A DNA stretch of 64,000 nt from Amoeboaphelidium protococcarum (GCA_023515745.1 JALECJ010000255.1:1064001-1128000); one strand, 5' to 3'; shown: positions 1 through 12,698, counted from the stretch's first letter. The notes: a model not told the origin generated them from the sequence alone. Made by a program: numbers and translations.

Positions 1-383
1 GGCTAAATTGAATCCGCGGTAGGTGTGATCAGCTTGCCCTTCTTCTCTAACGCGTCCGATTTAAGTCGAGATATGATCAATTCACGGTCAATCTCTGCAG
101 CATCAAATTCACCATCATTTAATTAAGATTATTAAGCCAGAGAGTTGATATAAGATTTTGCTAGTCTGACGCGTTTCTACTGAGCAGTTTCTTCATCACT
201 TTCACTTTCGCTGACACTCACATCGTCAACCTTATCGATATCAGAGAACACATCCTCAATATCACCGCCAACATCAGCATGTTAATTATCATTCGCCGCT
301 TTATCTTTGTCAGCATATCTTGAATTTCTGGCCCTCTTTTATGAACTAGAGCCTTATGCACTGATAAAAAATTTGTCCTTCAT
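1..383 (-). CDS. RRP9: RRP9 / U3-55K snoRNP protein, N-terminal part (runs off window)
   Basis: The first ~127 residues of a U3 snoRNP WD40 protein, which binds U3 snoRNA in the nucleolar SSU processome for 18S rRNA maturation. The start is ATG at 383, followed by an acidic Ser/Asp/Glu-rich stretch. Then comes EETAQQKRVRLAKSY, a match to the EETAQEKKLRLAK region that precedes the propeller in this family, and later LKSDALEKKGKL, like LKEDVLEQ-G-L. The WD repeats lie beyond base 1. At least eight Gln codons are TAA/TAG, including three within four codons near 128-140. Identification rests on the linker motif only. Confidence 0.8.
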
Positions 384-549
384 ACTATTTAGTGAGCGGT
401 TTTATACTTTTTCAATGATCGAATATTAATAAAGAGAGAAACCTAAAGAATCTTTTCTGCAACATAAGATTATATTTCAGACAATTTTCTTTCAAGCCAT
501 TCACACATTTAAGCAAGCCATATATATTCATTAGCATAATTACATACAT

Positions 550-1773
550 TCAAACACCAACAGGCTCGGAAGTCTTAAAAATTGGCTTTATCATACCCTG
601 TCTCTTCTCATCAAAGATGCGGTAGCTCTCGCCAATCTTGTCGAAACTCTCCACATGAGACACCATCCACTTCAAATCAATCTCCTTGCTCAACATCTTT
701 TCCAACAGCATTGCCCAATGCTTCTAGCAGTGTAATTGACCAGACTTCAGCACAAGTCCCTTTTCCATGATGGCGCCAATTGGGAAATGATTTGCGTATC
801 CAATGTACACTCCAATGATTGATACTGTGCCACTCTTACGCACCAACTTGATACAATCAGTCAGCGCGTCAATGGAATCAGTCTCAATTCCCAGACTCTA
901 CTCAATGAAGTGAGTAAACGTCTTGGAATAATCAAATCCAGTGGCATCAATTACACAATCTGGGGCTTTCCCACCCAAAAGCTCTTTACACTTCTACAAA
1001 GGATTTCTCTCCTAGCTTGCATCAACAGTCATAAAGTCCAAGTCCTTTAGTGAAGGATGATCATGAACCAGTTTCAAGCGATCAGGCACGCGATCAACCA
1101 TCACAACTTTCTCAGCCTTGAACAGAGTCTTTGCAAAGTATCCAGCTGCCAAACCAATAGGACCACATCCGTAAACTACCAAAGTCTTGTGCCACTCATC
1201 GCTGCCAATGTCAGAAAATAAAGCTGCCTGATACGCGGTCGGAGCAACATCAGATAACATAATTGCTTGTTCATCGCTCAAGCCACCATCAGCCTCAACC
1301 TTTGACTCTGGCAGTTTCAACAGATTCACATCAGCCAGAGGAACGCGAGCATATTCGGATTATAGACCGGGATAACCTCCAGTCATGTGCGAATATCCAA
1401 ACAAAGCAGCAGTAGCACCACCGTACATGCTATCCTGCACCTTGGATGGATTAGTACAATCGCAATTGCTGAAACGTCCCATTTTGCAAAAGTCACACTG
1501 ACCACACGCAATCACAGCACTGATAGACACTCGATCACCAACCTTGACGTTGGATACCTGAGAGCCAACTTCCACGACACGGCCACACGCTTCATGACCA
1601 AGAATATCACTCTTCTCAGTCTCAGACACCACACCATGATACAAGTGCAGATCAGAACCACAGATGGTGGACACTTCAATGTGCACTATAGCATCCATTG
1701 GTTCTGTGATCATTGGACGTGGCACAGTGTTCACTTCAACCCTCTTCTTGCCCTTGTAGACGAGAGCCTTCAT
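550..1773 (-). CDS. Zinc-dependent medium-chain alcohol dehydrogenase
   Basis: A 407-residue single-exon MDR dehydrogenase, cytosolic, oxidising an alcohol or aldehyde adduct with NAD(P). The catalytic zinc site is visible in CGSDLHLYHG and GHEACG near the N terminus. The structural zinc lobe follows as CGQCDFCKMGRFSNC. The Rossmann motif GCGPIGLAAG sits mid-protein. The closest group by motif is the glutathione-independent formaldehyde dehydrogenase / threonine dehydrogenase-like branch, but the substrate cannot be read from sequence. Four or more in-frame TAA/TAG Gln codons occur before the TGA at 550-552. Convergent spacing and 3' ends suggest no operon-like link to its neighbours. Confidence 0.88.
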
Positions 1774-2621
1774 CTTTTCAGTCTTGCTCCACAGCGGCTA
1801 AGAGGCAGTCACGCATTGTCTTTGATATCCCACAGTCTCTTCTAATACCATCTTTTTTAGTTTAATAGACCTGATAGTTATTATTGATGTGAAAAAAGAG
1901 AGCTAGTGTGATACATCCGTCATATTTAAATCATTGCAATTTACGGGCCATGACTCTAAACTTCAAACAATGAGTCACTTTTGATGTTGATGCTCCTTTA
2001 CGCGTAAACATGTGATAATTTACTTGACAATTCTATTTAAAGAGTACACGTTCATTAATGAGTGGGATATTGCAGAGTAGGCTTATTAGTACTTTAGCAA
2101 CATCATCTCAACACTTGACTATATCAGATCCTAATCAACTAGTCATTAATTTGTTGCGTGCCTAAAAGCTATTTTTCAACCCACGATGTTTCATCAAGCC
2201 GTTTCGGATGATTTCAACTCATGGGCACTGCTGTAAGATTTAACAGTTTTATGATAATACCTTCAACTAGCAATGTGTGAGGAGAGTTCCGCTCACACCG
2301 AATGAAGCCTTTAACACTCACGCAACGAAGTGAATATGGACATCTTCTACATAAGCACTCCCTCTGTACTAGACAGTAACAGAGCACGAGAAAAGCTTTC
2401 TTATCTCCCACGCGCGTTCATTCTCCTCTCTAAAGTACATCTCTCATTCCATTTCTCTTCCCTCGCTCTTCCTCATCAAATTCTCTTTTGGGCCGTTTTG
2501 AACTTTCCCGTTCCGTTCCTGCTGTAGAATTCCGTCTCCTCAGCTTTATTCACTTCCACTATTATTCTTCTGGACTTTTGTATCTCGATAAAATAATAAT
2601 AGTAGTAATTAGAGAAACAAT
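1774..2621. other. Intergenic region, divergent promoters
   Basis: This is 848 bases between two divergently transcribed genes. It is A/T-rich with several pyrimidine tracts (for example 2420-2480) and no conserved protein signal in any frame. It presumably holds the promoters of the dehydrogenase and of Rpn7. I see no RNA gene. Confidence 0.5.
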
Positions 2622-3833
2622 ATGGTTAGTACAGAGATTTAATAAAATAAGAAAAAGGAAGTTGTGGATGCTCCAATTATGCAATTGGCTCAATACGTCC
2701 ATGTGCTGACTTTGGACAAGTAAGGCGTTGACGGTCTGGATGCCAAGAAGGTTGCTGCCCAGTAAGAACTTTTGAAATAGATTCAGTTGTATAATATGGC
2801 TCCTCTTTACCAAAAATTAGGTCAGTCAGCGTAAAAGTAGTAACTAATTGGCAAGTATGACTAGACTCTGTATGAGAAGATGGTAAAGGTGAATGAGGAG
2901 CAAATCGCCGCGTTCAAAGACAAGCTGTCCGATGCTGAGAAGAATTATGGTGAGAGTGAAGTGTATGAAGTGTTGATAGATACTGCCAATTACTTTGCGC
3001 TCATCGGAGACAGGGAGAAGGCTGAGACTGCGTATCATATCGCTTATGATAAGGCTGTTGGAAGTGGTGCCAGGCTGGATATAATCTTTTCCCTTCTGCG
3101 TATTGGACTCTTCTTCAATGATCATGACTTGATTACTCGCAACCTTGTCCGCGCTCAAGATCTTATCAGTCAGGGTGGTGACTGGGATAAGAAGAATAGA
3201 TTGAAGGTGTATGAAGGTGTATACAAAATGTCAATCAGAGACTTTAAAGGTGCGATTGAGTTACTGCTGGATGGTTTGAGTACATTCACCGCTGCTGAGT
3301 TGTTATCTTACCAAGAGTATGTTGCATACACTCTGGTGTGTGGTCTGCTGACTCTTCCACGTGCCGAGTTGAAGAAGAAGATTATCGACTCGAGTGAGGT
3401 GTTGGAGGTTATTCACAAGATTCCTGACTTGCAGGTATTCGTGTCGTCTTTGTATGACTGCAAGTATGATGTACTGTTCCAGAGTCTGTGCAATGTTGAG
3501 TAGATGATGTACCAGGACAAGTATTTGAGCAGTCATTATCGTTGGTACGTGAAGGAGGTGAGAATCTTGGCTTATCGTCAGCTGTTGGACTCTTACTCTT
3601 CCCTCTCACTCTCTCAGCTGGCCAAGACTTTTGGTGTGAGTGAGGATTTTATTGACCGTGACATTAGCAAGTTTATCGCTCTAGGAAGATTGAATTGCGT
3701 GATTGACAAGGTGTCCAACTTGGTGCTGAACAGGAAGAATGATACTCGCAATCATTTGTACACCTAGGTGATTAAGCAGGGAGATTTAGTCCTGAATCGT
3801 GTGCAAAAGTTGTCCAGAGTGGTCAACATGTGA
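2622..3833 (+). CDS. RPN7: 26S proteasome regulatory subunit Rpn7 (PSMD6)
   Basis: A 403-residue lid subunit of the 26S proteasome with TPR-like helices followed by a PCI domain. Signature stretches include DAEKNYGESEVYE, RLDIIFSLLRIGLFFNDHDLITRN and GGDWDKKNRLKVYEG. The C-terminal winged helix ends RVQKLSRVVNM, almost the family ending. The true start is ATG 2622: with TAA/TAG as Gln the frame extends upstream through MAPLYQKLG, which matches MAPYYEALC in animals. The ATG at 2880 would lose 86 residues. Length matches the family (about 390). No intron. Confidence 0.95.
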
Positions 3834-4069
3834 TTGCTTCTTGGTGTTGTTGTATCAGTCAAAGATTACTGTGCTTTTTATAACTTGTGTCTGTGTAAGA
3901 GTGAAGAGAGAAAGTAATGACTGAATATTTTGTATGAAAGTTGCCCTTAGTTTAACAAGTACCGCTTTTATTTATCATAATTATCAATAGTATTGCGAAT
4001 ATACTGTAAGGTATCTCTTAACTACCTGCAACTCCACTTTCAATCCTTCATAATTGCACTATACTATAA

Positions 4070-7000
4070 TCATTGCTCGTCAACTACAATGCGAGGTGCT
4101 ATGTTCATAGACATCAGCTCTTGAAATAACAACTTGGTGGCATAAGGTAGGTGAATTTGACTAATCTGAGTCTTGTTGTGGCAAATACGACACTCATACG
4201 AATTCTTAGACAGGTTAGCAATGCACATTAGTCCACATAGATCACAGACATGGACACGGAATGCATCAGATACGTCAAATAGACGCTCCTTCAAGAACAT
4301 TGCTGCTCCATGCGCAACGATCACATCGTGCTCCATCTCACCAAAACGAAGGCCACCATCACGAGAACGTCCCTCTACCGGTTGACGAGTCAGAATCTGG
4401 ACAGGACCACGAGCACGAGCATGAATCTTGTCATCAACCATATGCTTCAGTCTCTGGTAGAAAGTAGGTCCAATGAAGATATTGGCAGCCAGCTTCTGAC
4501 CAGTCTGTCCATTGTACAGCACCTCGAATCCTCTCTTCTGATATCCACACTTGGCCAGCGCATTACTAATATCTTCCACAGTCACATCAGTAAACGGCGT
4601 TCCATCTCCCTCATCCCCAGTCAGCGCAGACACTTTGCTCAAAAGGCACTCAATTAAGTGCCCAATGGTCATCCGCGATGGGATGGCGTGTGGATTTATG
4701 ATGACATCGGGCACAATGCCATCAGCTGTATAAGGCAAGTCTTCTTACCTATACAGCATACCAAGTACTCCCTTTTATCCGTGTCGAGAGCAATGCTTGT
4801 CTCCCACCTACGGAATTTTGACACTTCTGACCCTAGTCTTACACATTTTAAGATCTAGGTCATTAGTAGTCAGGAGTACTTGGTCCACAACGCCATATTC
4901 CGTGGAGCGCATGGTAGCGGAGCTATCACGTTTGACGTGACGTGCCGTACGCTGACCCAGCTCTTCAGAGTCTACAGGAATAGGTACAGTCTTTCCCACG
5001 AGGATATCATCTCCACTCACTCTAGTGCCAGGAGGAACTAGACCGTCCGCGTCCAACTTTTCGTAATTATTTCCACGTCTAATCAGAGTATCGCGAGGAT
5101 TAGGCTTCTCAATCTCTTCCAACTCCAGGGCACCAACCTTCTTCACCTACTCAGTATATGTACGGAAGAAGAAGGATCTAAATAGTCCACGGTCAATGGC
5201 ACTCTAGCTCATGAGGATGGAATCTTCTTGGTTGTATCCACCATGACAAGCAATGGCGACAATAGCATTCTACCCGGCAGGAAGTTCACGATAATGTAAA
5301 TGCTCCATAGCGCGAGTCGTCACTAGTGGCTTCTAAGGATAGAATAGAACAGATGACAGAGTGTCCATACGCTGCTAAAAATTTGTCAGATACACACCGA
5401 TAGTCTACTTGGACTGACTGGCAGAATAACAATTTCTAGGAGACTGATTATGGTCAGGGAATGGAATAGTGGATGCAGATACACCAAACATTAGAGATGG
5501 ATGCAGCTCACAATGAGTCCATTTCTTCAAATCAGGTTGTCCATTCATTGCTCTCATCTTTGACTCGACTAGATCCTCAGGCGTCATACTGATCAGTGCC
5601 GTTTCCTCTTCCTCAGTATCGATATACTCCACCACACCATCGGCAAGTAACTGATTCCACCCAATCTCCTTCTTCTCTAATAAACTCACATGGTTCTTGG
5701 TAAGCACCAGAGCGCCATCTTTAACAATAAATAATGGACGACAAACACGCCCACTATCAGTGTACAATCTCAACTCTCGGTCTCTGTAATCACGTACGAT
5801 AGACACCTCTTGAGATAGATCTAGGCTACGTCTCAGCTACTTCAAATTCTCGGCGAGCATATCCGGATCACGGTGTATACCCACCCAGACACCATTCACA
5901 AACACTTTGGTCGCACCACCAATGAAGGATGGATTCACATCGGCCAGATTCTCCATGGCCCACTCTTCTAAAAACTCCAGGACGGGAGATGTTGGGGATC
6001 CCACGGAGACGTACGCCATCAGAGCCAAATTCTTAACAAGTCCACACGCCTAACCTTCCGGACTCTCTGCCGGACACACCATACCGAACTAGGAATTGTG
6101 CAACTGTCTCGGCTTGGCCAACTTGCCCTCTCTACCGATTGGGGCATTACATCTTCTCAAATGACTCAGAGTACTAATATAAGTGTAACGATTCAACACC
6201 TGACTAACACCGGCTCTCGTAGACATGGCTTTGGACTAATCGCCCCAATTACCAGTTGCGATAGAATACTTGAGACCGCTAGTAATGATCTAGTGCTTGA
6301 CAGCTAACGGCAAATTAAACTCTCTAGCTTCATTGATGCACTTTTACAAGTACTTGCCCACATCGGTAGTCAACTTGCGGAACAACATTCTAAACAAGCC
6401 GCCCAACAGAGGACCAGCCAAGTCCAATCTCTTCTTCGCAAAGTGATCGCGATCATCCAGCTCTCTTCTCTCAAGAGCACATTACAGCAGACGATTATTC
6501 ATATAGCCAAAGAAGAAGGCCTTCTTACTCTCTGAATGCTCCTCCACTCCGACATGAGGCAGAAACTCTTTCTATAGAATCTCACGCGCATACTTTATAC
6601 GCTACTCTCTCCTCACACCGACCGTAGTTCCACGCTTGCCTATGAAATCCAACGCTACATTCTAATCCTGAATGGTGAAAGCTTCTTCAATGCACGGCTT
6701 AAGTAGATCAAGCATTTGCGTATCCTCAGGATCATAGACAATGTGAGACAGGATATCCTTATCCGCGACAACACCCAATGCTCTGAACACAATTCCAATT
6801 GGGATATCCTATTTAATGTATGGAATCTGGCAACGAATATACTGTCCAGAAGTGCCCTTGTCAGCCAGTCTGGACAACATTTTGACAAAGACGGCGGATG
6901 CATTCTTACCTCCACGTTCCACTGCAGATCTAATCTCGGCCGTGTAAGAGTATGGGCTAGGGGGACTCTTGGCAAATACGTACACTTAGTTATTAGCCAT

Positions 7001-7594
7001 ACGCTCTTGGGCAATCAACACCTTCTCGGAACCATTAATAATAAAGTATCCACCCTGATCATACGGACACTCACCCATGCCCATCAGTTCATGATTCGAC
7101 GAAGAGCTAAGGGCGCAATACGATGACTTTACCATCAACGGCACCTTGCCCAAGAAGATTCTCTCATACATAACCTCATCCTCCTACTCCAGGTGCATCT
7201 CATTAACATTAACAATTCCTTGGTTCAATTCATGATTTGGATCCGCCACGTACGTAGTCTTTTTGATATCAATGTACAGAGGCGCAGCATACGTTAGATT
7301 TCGCAATCTCGCCATACTAGGCAACAATGGCGTGGACATTCCATCCTTCTCCGTATGCAGCGGCTTACTCAAATACACTTATCCAAACTGGATAACGTGA
7401 CGGCGAGTAACATCGCCCTCCTGCCCAGAGAACTGACTATTACTTTGCAGCACCAGTTGTGAGTGCTCATCAACCAACTCCTGCATAGTGTTCTAAATGA
7501 ACGAGTCAAAAGAATCCAGCTGCTATCTCACCAGCCCCTTCTCCTCAAAGAATGATGAAATAACCTGCCAACAATTTTCTTGCGTAATGTCCAT
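4070..7594 (-). CDS. RPB2: RNA polymerase II second-largest subunit Rpb2
   Basis: A 1174-residue nuclear catalytic subunit of RNA polymerase II in a single exon of exactly 1175 codons. Conserved elements appear in family order: [20 protein letters not shown] near residue 190, [28 protein letters not shown], then [18 protein letters not shown], and near the C terminus [13 protein letters not shown] and the zinc clamp CDLCGLMC...CRICHN. The QSPRN and QEDS glutamines among others are written TAG or TAA, the clearest support for the altered code. The length equals human Rpb2. It is convergent with Rpn7, separated by 236 bases. Confidence 0.98.
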
Positions 7595-8076
7595 ATTTTC
7601 AAGGTTATTATATAGACGGGGTATATATTATATAATGAAATTTTTCGTTGGAATGGTATTGATTTTACTATTATTAAGGGAGTGTTGACGCACTAGCAGA
7701 ACGAGAAAGGAAATTTTTGAGATCTGCCGCGAGCATATTTTTTCATTCGTTTTCATGTTTCATCTTGCCGTTCCCGATCGGCGCCCTTTATGACTAATGG
7801 TCTGTGTCATATTATTACCTCTCGGAGGGGTGGGTATGCGATTGCCTGGAAGATGAAATATCTCGCGTTTGTTAACTATCGGTTGAAATCTAATTGCAAA
7901 GAAAATGTTTTACATTGGTTTGGAGTACTATGCATAGTATCAATCTCAAAAAGCTGCTTACATTTGCGACAAATTAAAAATAAGTACTTAAGTCAGACTC
8001 GTAAGATTCACAGAAGCGAACTTTGTTTTTCGGCGATTAACTATGACGATTGATATCGTCCTGCTCTTCTGCCATC
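7595..8076. other. Intergenic, 5' of Rpb2
   Basis: Upstream of Rpb2. It begins with a TATA-rich stretch (7608-7645, containing tatata repeats) and a T-rich tract near 7740. There is no coding signal I trust. The Rpb2 promoter is expected here. Confidence 0.4.
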
Positions 8077-9057
8077 TCAGCCTTTGGTCCTCCTCGTCGC
8101 AATCCACATCTTCTCGCTCATTTATTTTGCAGCTTCCTCGACGACGACTTAATCTTCTGGTTTGAACTCATACACCACTGACTTTGGCTCCAATCCAGTT
8201 TATGGTAATCCAAACTGACGGTTTGAGCGGAGTTTGTAGGGCGATGTAGATATGGGTTTTGTCTTCAACTTTTTTCATGGTGGTATCCGTACAGCTGGCT
8301 ACGCAAAAGGTTTATATCCAGATTGCTTCTCAACATTGCGCGTCAATTAGACTCCAGGCGCCTAGATCTATGGCTTGCGCTTCTCTAACTCTTCCCTGAA
8401 ACCAGTATCGTGAGGAGTGCTAACAGAATACAAGTCAGTATAGATACTGGCTCTAGGGACATTAGCCACATAAGCAGGATTAGGGGGAATATTGGCTTCA
8501 GGCAGACGATTTATCCTTCCTACTTTGAACGGCTTCCCACCAGACATATTAGCTACATTAATAGTCTAGAATTCTTTATACTTGAAACTCTAGTCATACT
8601 TGAATGCGGTTCTAAAGTTGGAAGCACTTTAGTCTCTACGTCTCACCAAAGATTCTAGACTTCATAGCATTAATTGCATTCAAAGTGATGTGGAATGGCT
8701 GCAATTTCAATTCAGGAACTATATTGAATAGTTGAAGGCTATTCTGATGAAAAAAATACTGCTAGATTGTATGCAACAGACGCGTATACTCATTCAAATT
8801 CTCTGTAATCTTTGAGGGGACCAGTAGAATCTTCTGAATGACATGCACGCGTTAAAGGTTCTCTCATAAACAGCCTGCAGATCTTGCATTTACTCGGAGG
8901 ATAACACTGCATTGCTCTTCTTCATATAGGACGATAGATTATTGTTATCAAATGAAAACATCAACAGCAGGTCCAAGGAATCAATCATGCCTTAGATCAG
9001 CTGATTAGAGTCGAGGATCTTTAAGGCGTCGATCTTTGTAATTACATGCTTAAACAT
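8077..9057 (-). CDS. Unrecognised gene, probably spliced or decaying
   Basis: The minus strand has protein-like sequence from ATG 9057: helical, rich in Leu/Gln/Asn for ~65 codons, then a frame change near 8850 (a GAGAGA run, or a short intron), then a helical block and a Pro/Lys-rich tail (8277-8560). An intron with donor GTGAGA near 8628 and acceptor ATTAATGTAG near 8560 would join the helical block to the tail in frame. The tail meets TGA at 8275-8277, but the same frame continues Lys/Pro-rich to a TGA at 8077. I do not recognise the family; a weak resemblance to ANTH-type helices is not convincing. It may be a pseudogene. Confidence 0.33.
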
Positions 9058-10573
9058 CTTAACAAACGATTTTTTAGATTAAATTTAACCAAATCTTGAT
9101 CAGTTTAATATAATTCGCACAGAGATGAAGGACATAAGCGTTGTACCTAGCAGGCAGACGCGCAAAAGGAACTCTAGCACCACGAGCATTGATCAGCAGC
9201 TGTTACACGACCATATGCAGCTAATTTCCTTCCTCAACCTTTTGGCCCCCAGCGCCTAATCGAATTGCGATTCCAAATCAGTTTAGATGGCAGCAGAATA
9301 AAAGATATGAGCTATAGTAGTTAAATTCAAATGGGGGACACTACTGTATGTATATCGTGATTCGATTCAAAAAACTTGTACAAGTACAGCTTAAGCATGG
9401 CATTTCCATCAAGCATCAACCTCCACATCTCACGGCAGAAATTGAATAAATCTTCTCTGTATGTTCTATTCATTTTGTCAATCTTTGACAATGATGGTTT
9501 AGCCGTTCAACTCAAGTTTGTTTCTGTAATCTTGTGTATGGAGCAAATTCATCTTCAGAGGTACTATGTGTCAAGTCAATTCAGATTTTCATTAATTTTG
9601 CAACATGTTCGTAGTATGTTTTATTTAATGCTTGACAAAAGTTCTAGCTAGAGCCTGTATTTGTAGTGTTAATAACCCAGTTCTCAATACACCATAATGG
9701 TTCAATTAAATCGAGTGTTTGCTCAAGCAACGAGAACACAAAGTGATTCGCCAAGATGGATAAATATTTACAGTATAGTAACCGATTAAACATTGTCGAC
9801 GCAAAATACTTTTCGCACGAATGCTGTGAGGAATGTTGTAATTAAGGTTCTCCTCCTACTGTATTCAACTGACACGATATTATCCAACGTAAACCCCCAT
9901 GACTAATGATCCATTTGTCACACGTTCCCAACTCTCACTACTAAATCCATGACAAAATTAAAGTTGCACTTTATGAGTATTCTGTTACAGCTTATTAAAA
10001 CAGCTTCTTTCCACCTATAAGATTAGTAATGATGCGAGATACAACAAGACTCGATTATCGTGTCGTTGAGTTGAATTGCTCAAGTCGTCTCTCGCGTTCA
10101 AATTGAGAGATCAACGCAGCTACACGTCAGCATCCTATAGATTGATAAGCGAGAATTTCCTATATTTTATGAAACGGTACACCAGTCCTCTAGTTGACGA
10201 AAGGCAAGATGGTCAGTGCAGCTATCAATAGGACACAGCTTCGACACTCGCCCACTAAAACTTTTCTAAAGCTAGAGCAATCGATCCGTTCCTTAATACG
10301 CCCGAAAGGGTGAATAAAGTCTAGTGGTACCGTTATAGCATCCTTGGTAATCAAAGGTGCCTAAACATTCGTGAGAGTGCATGGACCGCGCGAAGTAATC
10401 ACGACAAAATTTGTGGGTAGTACCGCAATGCGCGTGTATTATTCCAAGAATACCTACAATGGGCGTCATCACGAGCGTAAACCGGTTGCACTTTTCGCCT
10501 CTATTTTACGTAACAAGTACACTCCTCGCTGAGTATATAGTATGGCTGGGAGCTAAATTTTTGTGGTTTGACT
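9058..10573. other. Intergenic with possible coding debris
   Basis: There is no gene I can support. Minus-strand sequence around 9110-9310 reads as a protein-like helical segment but needs shifts at a G5 run (9246-9250) and an A6 run (9071-9076). It could be an upstream exon or remnant of the neighbouring unrecognised gene. The rest, to the tRNA, shows no conserved motif. Confidence 0.3.
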
Positions 10574-10645
10574 TGCCGAGTGGCGCAATCGAAGCGCGTA
10601 AGTCTTCGGAGCTTAAGGTTGTCGGTTCAAGTCCGGCCTCGGTCG
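10574..10645 (+). tRNA. tRNA-Arg (anticodon TCG)
   Basis: A 72-nt cloverleaf without intron. The D stem is gcgc/gcgc and the anticodon stem taagt/gctta. The loop is cttcgga with anticodon TCG at 10606-10608, which reads CGA. The T arm is gtcgg-ttcaagt-ccggc. The acceptor pairs gccgag with ctcggt, with a mismatch at position 1. A T7 run at 10649-10655 is the Pol III terminator. Confidence 0.85.
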
Positions 10646-10982
10646 TACTTTTTTTGGTAATCCAAATCTATAGTCTCGGCAAAGTAGCAATCTGGTTGTA
10701 CGCTAGATGATGGTTAACAAAACTTGAAGTGATGGCATCAACTAGCAATAGATTTGGGATATCGAATGAATTATTTATATCTCGCGATGAAGGAATAAAA
10801 TAAATAGCAATTTGGCTTATATCTCTTTCTACTTGCTCTACAATAACTGTTGAAATATATCAATGAAGGGAGACAAAGAAATATCTAATGTATATGCCGT
10901 GTGGCTGATGTCTATCATTCAAGGATCAAAAATCAATATGAGTGACGTCTAGATCCTTGTGAAAAACTTTTCTAGCTTCGGC
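10646..10982. other. Intergenic
   Basis: After the T-run terminator of the tRNA, A/T-rich sequence with no coding signal extends to the 3' end of the recombinase-like gene. Confidence 0.4.
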
Positions 10983-12119
10983 TCAGGGGCAGACGTGCTG
11001 AACATCACTTCCAACAGCAGGAGCAGGAGCAGGAGTAGTGGTCTGAGCAAGTGACTAGATAGCAGTTGTAGTAACCACTGCTTCATCAGTGGAGAGCACA
11101 GTAGCAGCAGGACGCGTGACCTCTAATAATACACCAAGGCGGTCGCCAGTCACCATTGCAGCGACATCAAGACGTGCCTTTCGCAGAGCAGCTAGTATAG
11201 TGGCTTTGACTCTCTGCTTGCGCTTTTTCCCAGAGACAGGCTTTCGGGTAGATGGAGGCTGACTATACTCCACGTCAAAGTACTCATCTGTAAAACCACC
11301 AGCAGATATAGACTGCAGCAGCTCCGCATTAGCAGCGGATAGAGGACGCTCAATTACGTCGTCAGAGAAGGCATAATTCTCCTACCATGTCTACAGGTCT
11401 CGATCGAGCAGAACAGCAAACTCCTCCATCTTCTCCAGCGACAATCCACCAGACTTATGCCTAAACCAGAGAAAGGCAGACTATAACCAGCGCAATGCCT
11501 AAGGCGTACAATTCCAAAGACGAGGCTCCAACATATAAAGGCAGTCAGTGATACTCTTGGATATCCGACTAGTGTCTTGATCACCTTCACCGTCGCAGAA
11601 AATCAGCTCATGGTGGTGTGCACGTCGGAAATTCACCAATTTCATAAACTGAGGCACACAGACAGGAGGTGTCTTCAACATTGCAGACTATCCTTTCCTG
11701 AGTGTATTCTTGGCGGAGGGAACTACAATGTTGATAGTGCCACCATTAATGACGGTCCTATCAAGGGTCATTTGCATCCACTCACCCAAGCGATAGCAGG
11801 GCCCATTAAGCATCATTGCAAGCAGAAGACGCGTCTAATACTCTTCGACGTTGAAGACTGTTAGAGCTTGATAGTGACTTGTCTGATCCAATGCAATAAC
11901 ACCAAGATAGTCATAATCTGTAATAGGAATATACTTGCCATATGATGCCAAGTGTTGTCGAGACTTAGAATCGTTCTTATCCTTTCGTGCAGCCTAGGAT
12001 AATTGACTAGTATTAGATCGCGGCTCTAAGCCTTGCCTTGCCTTGCATTACAACAAAGTGTCAGTCTGCGGATTGGAACATTGACGAAATTTCTAACTAG
12101 AGGTGCTACTACGTGCCAT
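10983..12119 (-). CDS. Tyrosine recombinase-like protein (Crypton-type?)
   Basis: A 378-residue intact single-exon ORF. The central part resembles a tyrosine recombinase catalytic domain. CYRLGEWMQMTLD carries the first Arg in the usual R-x-x-E helix, and VPSAKNTLRKG holds the beta-hairpin Lys. TPQALRWLQSAF fits the box II H/Q-x-x-R helix, and LLDRDLQTWQENY fits the final helix with the Tyr. This would be a DNA strand-exchange enzyme of a mobile element such as a Crypton, or a domesticated copy. The C-terminal ~110 residues are basic then Ala/Thr/Pro-rich. A broken zinc-finger ORF lies upstream on the same strand. Family assignment is from motif spacing only. Confidence 0.5.
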
Positions 12120-12281
12120 GGTATTTAACACAGTATATCAATCCATATTTCCGAATATCAATATTTAATCTTTACAATCTTATCCTAGGATAAGGCCTTC
12201 TTCAATGATCCAATCTACTGTATTAATAACACCAGTTCACTTAAACTTGGTTGCCAAGTGACAGATTTTGATCTATTATCT

Positions 12282-12698
12282 TCAACAATTGACAACTAAC
12301 AAATCACGCATAGATGGCCGAAGATCTTGTAGTTTCGTCTCAACAGCCTTCATACCTAAACGCGGAAAGTACATAACTAACTTCTCTAGATTATCCGCAT
12401 TGACAAACAGCCATATAACAGAAGACTCTTTAAGCTTTGCAGGCAGTGCTCGCGGGATCAAATGTGCCTGTCAGTTCGGATACCATATATTACGCGTCAC
12501 GGAGACTTTATAGAAGTCTCGTTCGTCCATGAGCTAACTTGACCATCTCAGCAACCATCGAAGCCACTTCTCGATCTTTTATTATAAACAAGCATAGAAC
12601 TGATATTAACCGCGTACCTACTAGTAAGATGTTGGACAAACTTATCCTTTTTAATCTTGGTGGACTTTGTTGCAGAAGGGGCAAATGAATTCGGTCAT
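12282..12698 (-). pseudogene. Zinc-finger ORF interrupted by one TGA
   Basis: From ATG 12698 the frame starts MTEFICPFCNKVH and carries further Cys residues (CPTSY, YACL), suggesting a small zinc-binding domain. It then meets TGA at 12471-12473 after 75 codons. The same frame continues without interruption for another 63 codons to TGA 12282. A single TGG-to-TGA change would explain this. It lies 162 bases upstream of the recombinase-like gene, in the same orientation, and may be the other half of the same mobile element. No family recognised. Confidence 0.4.

Noticed and set aside
1387-1845. A 152-codon open frame antisense to the alcohol dehydrogenase.
   Set aside because: It is the shadow of a clearly conserved gene.
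10411-10710. A 99-codon plus-strand open frame overlapping tRNA-Arg(TCG).
   Set aside because: It runs through the tRNA and its terminator and has no motif. Frames of this size are common when few stops exist.
8077-12473. In-frame TGA within otherwise open frames (8275 and 12471) as evidence that TGA encodes Trp.
   Set aside because: All well-conserved genes terminate at TGA at the family-expected C terminus, so TGA is a stop. These sites are better explained by pseudogenes or unseen introns.
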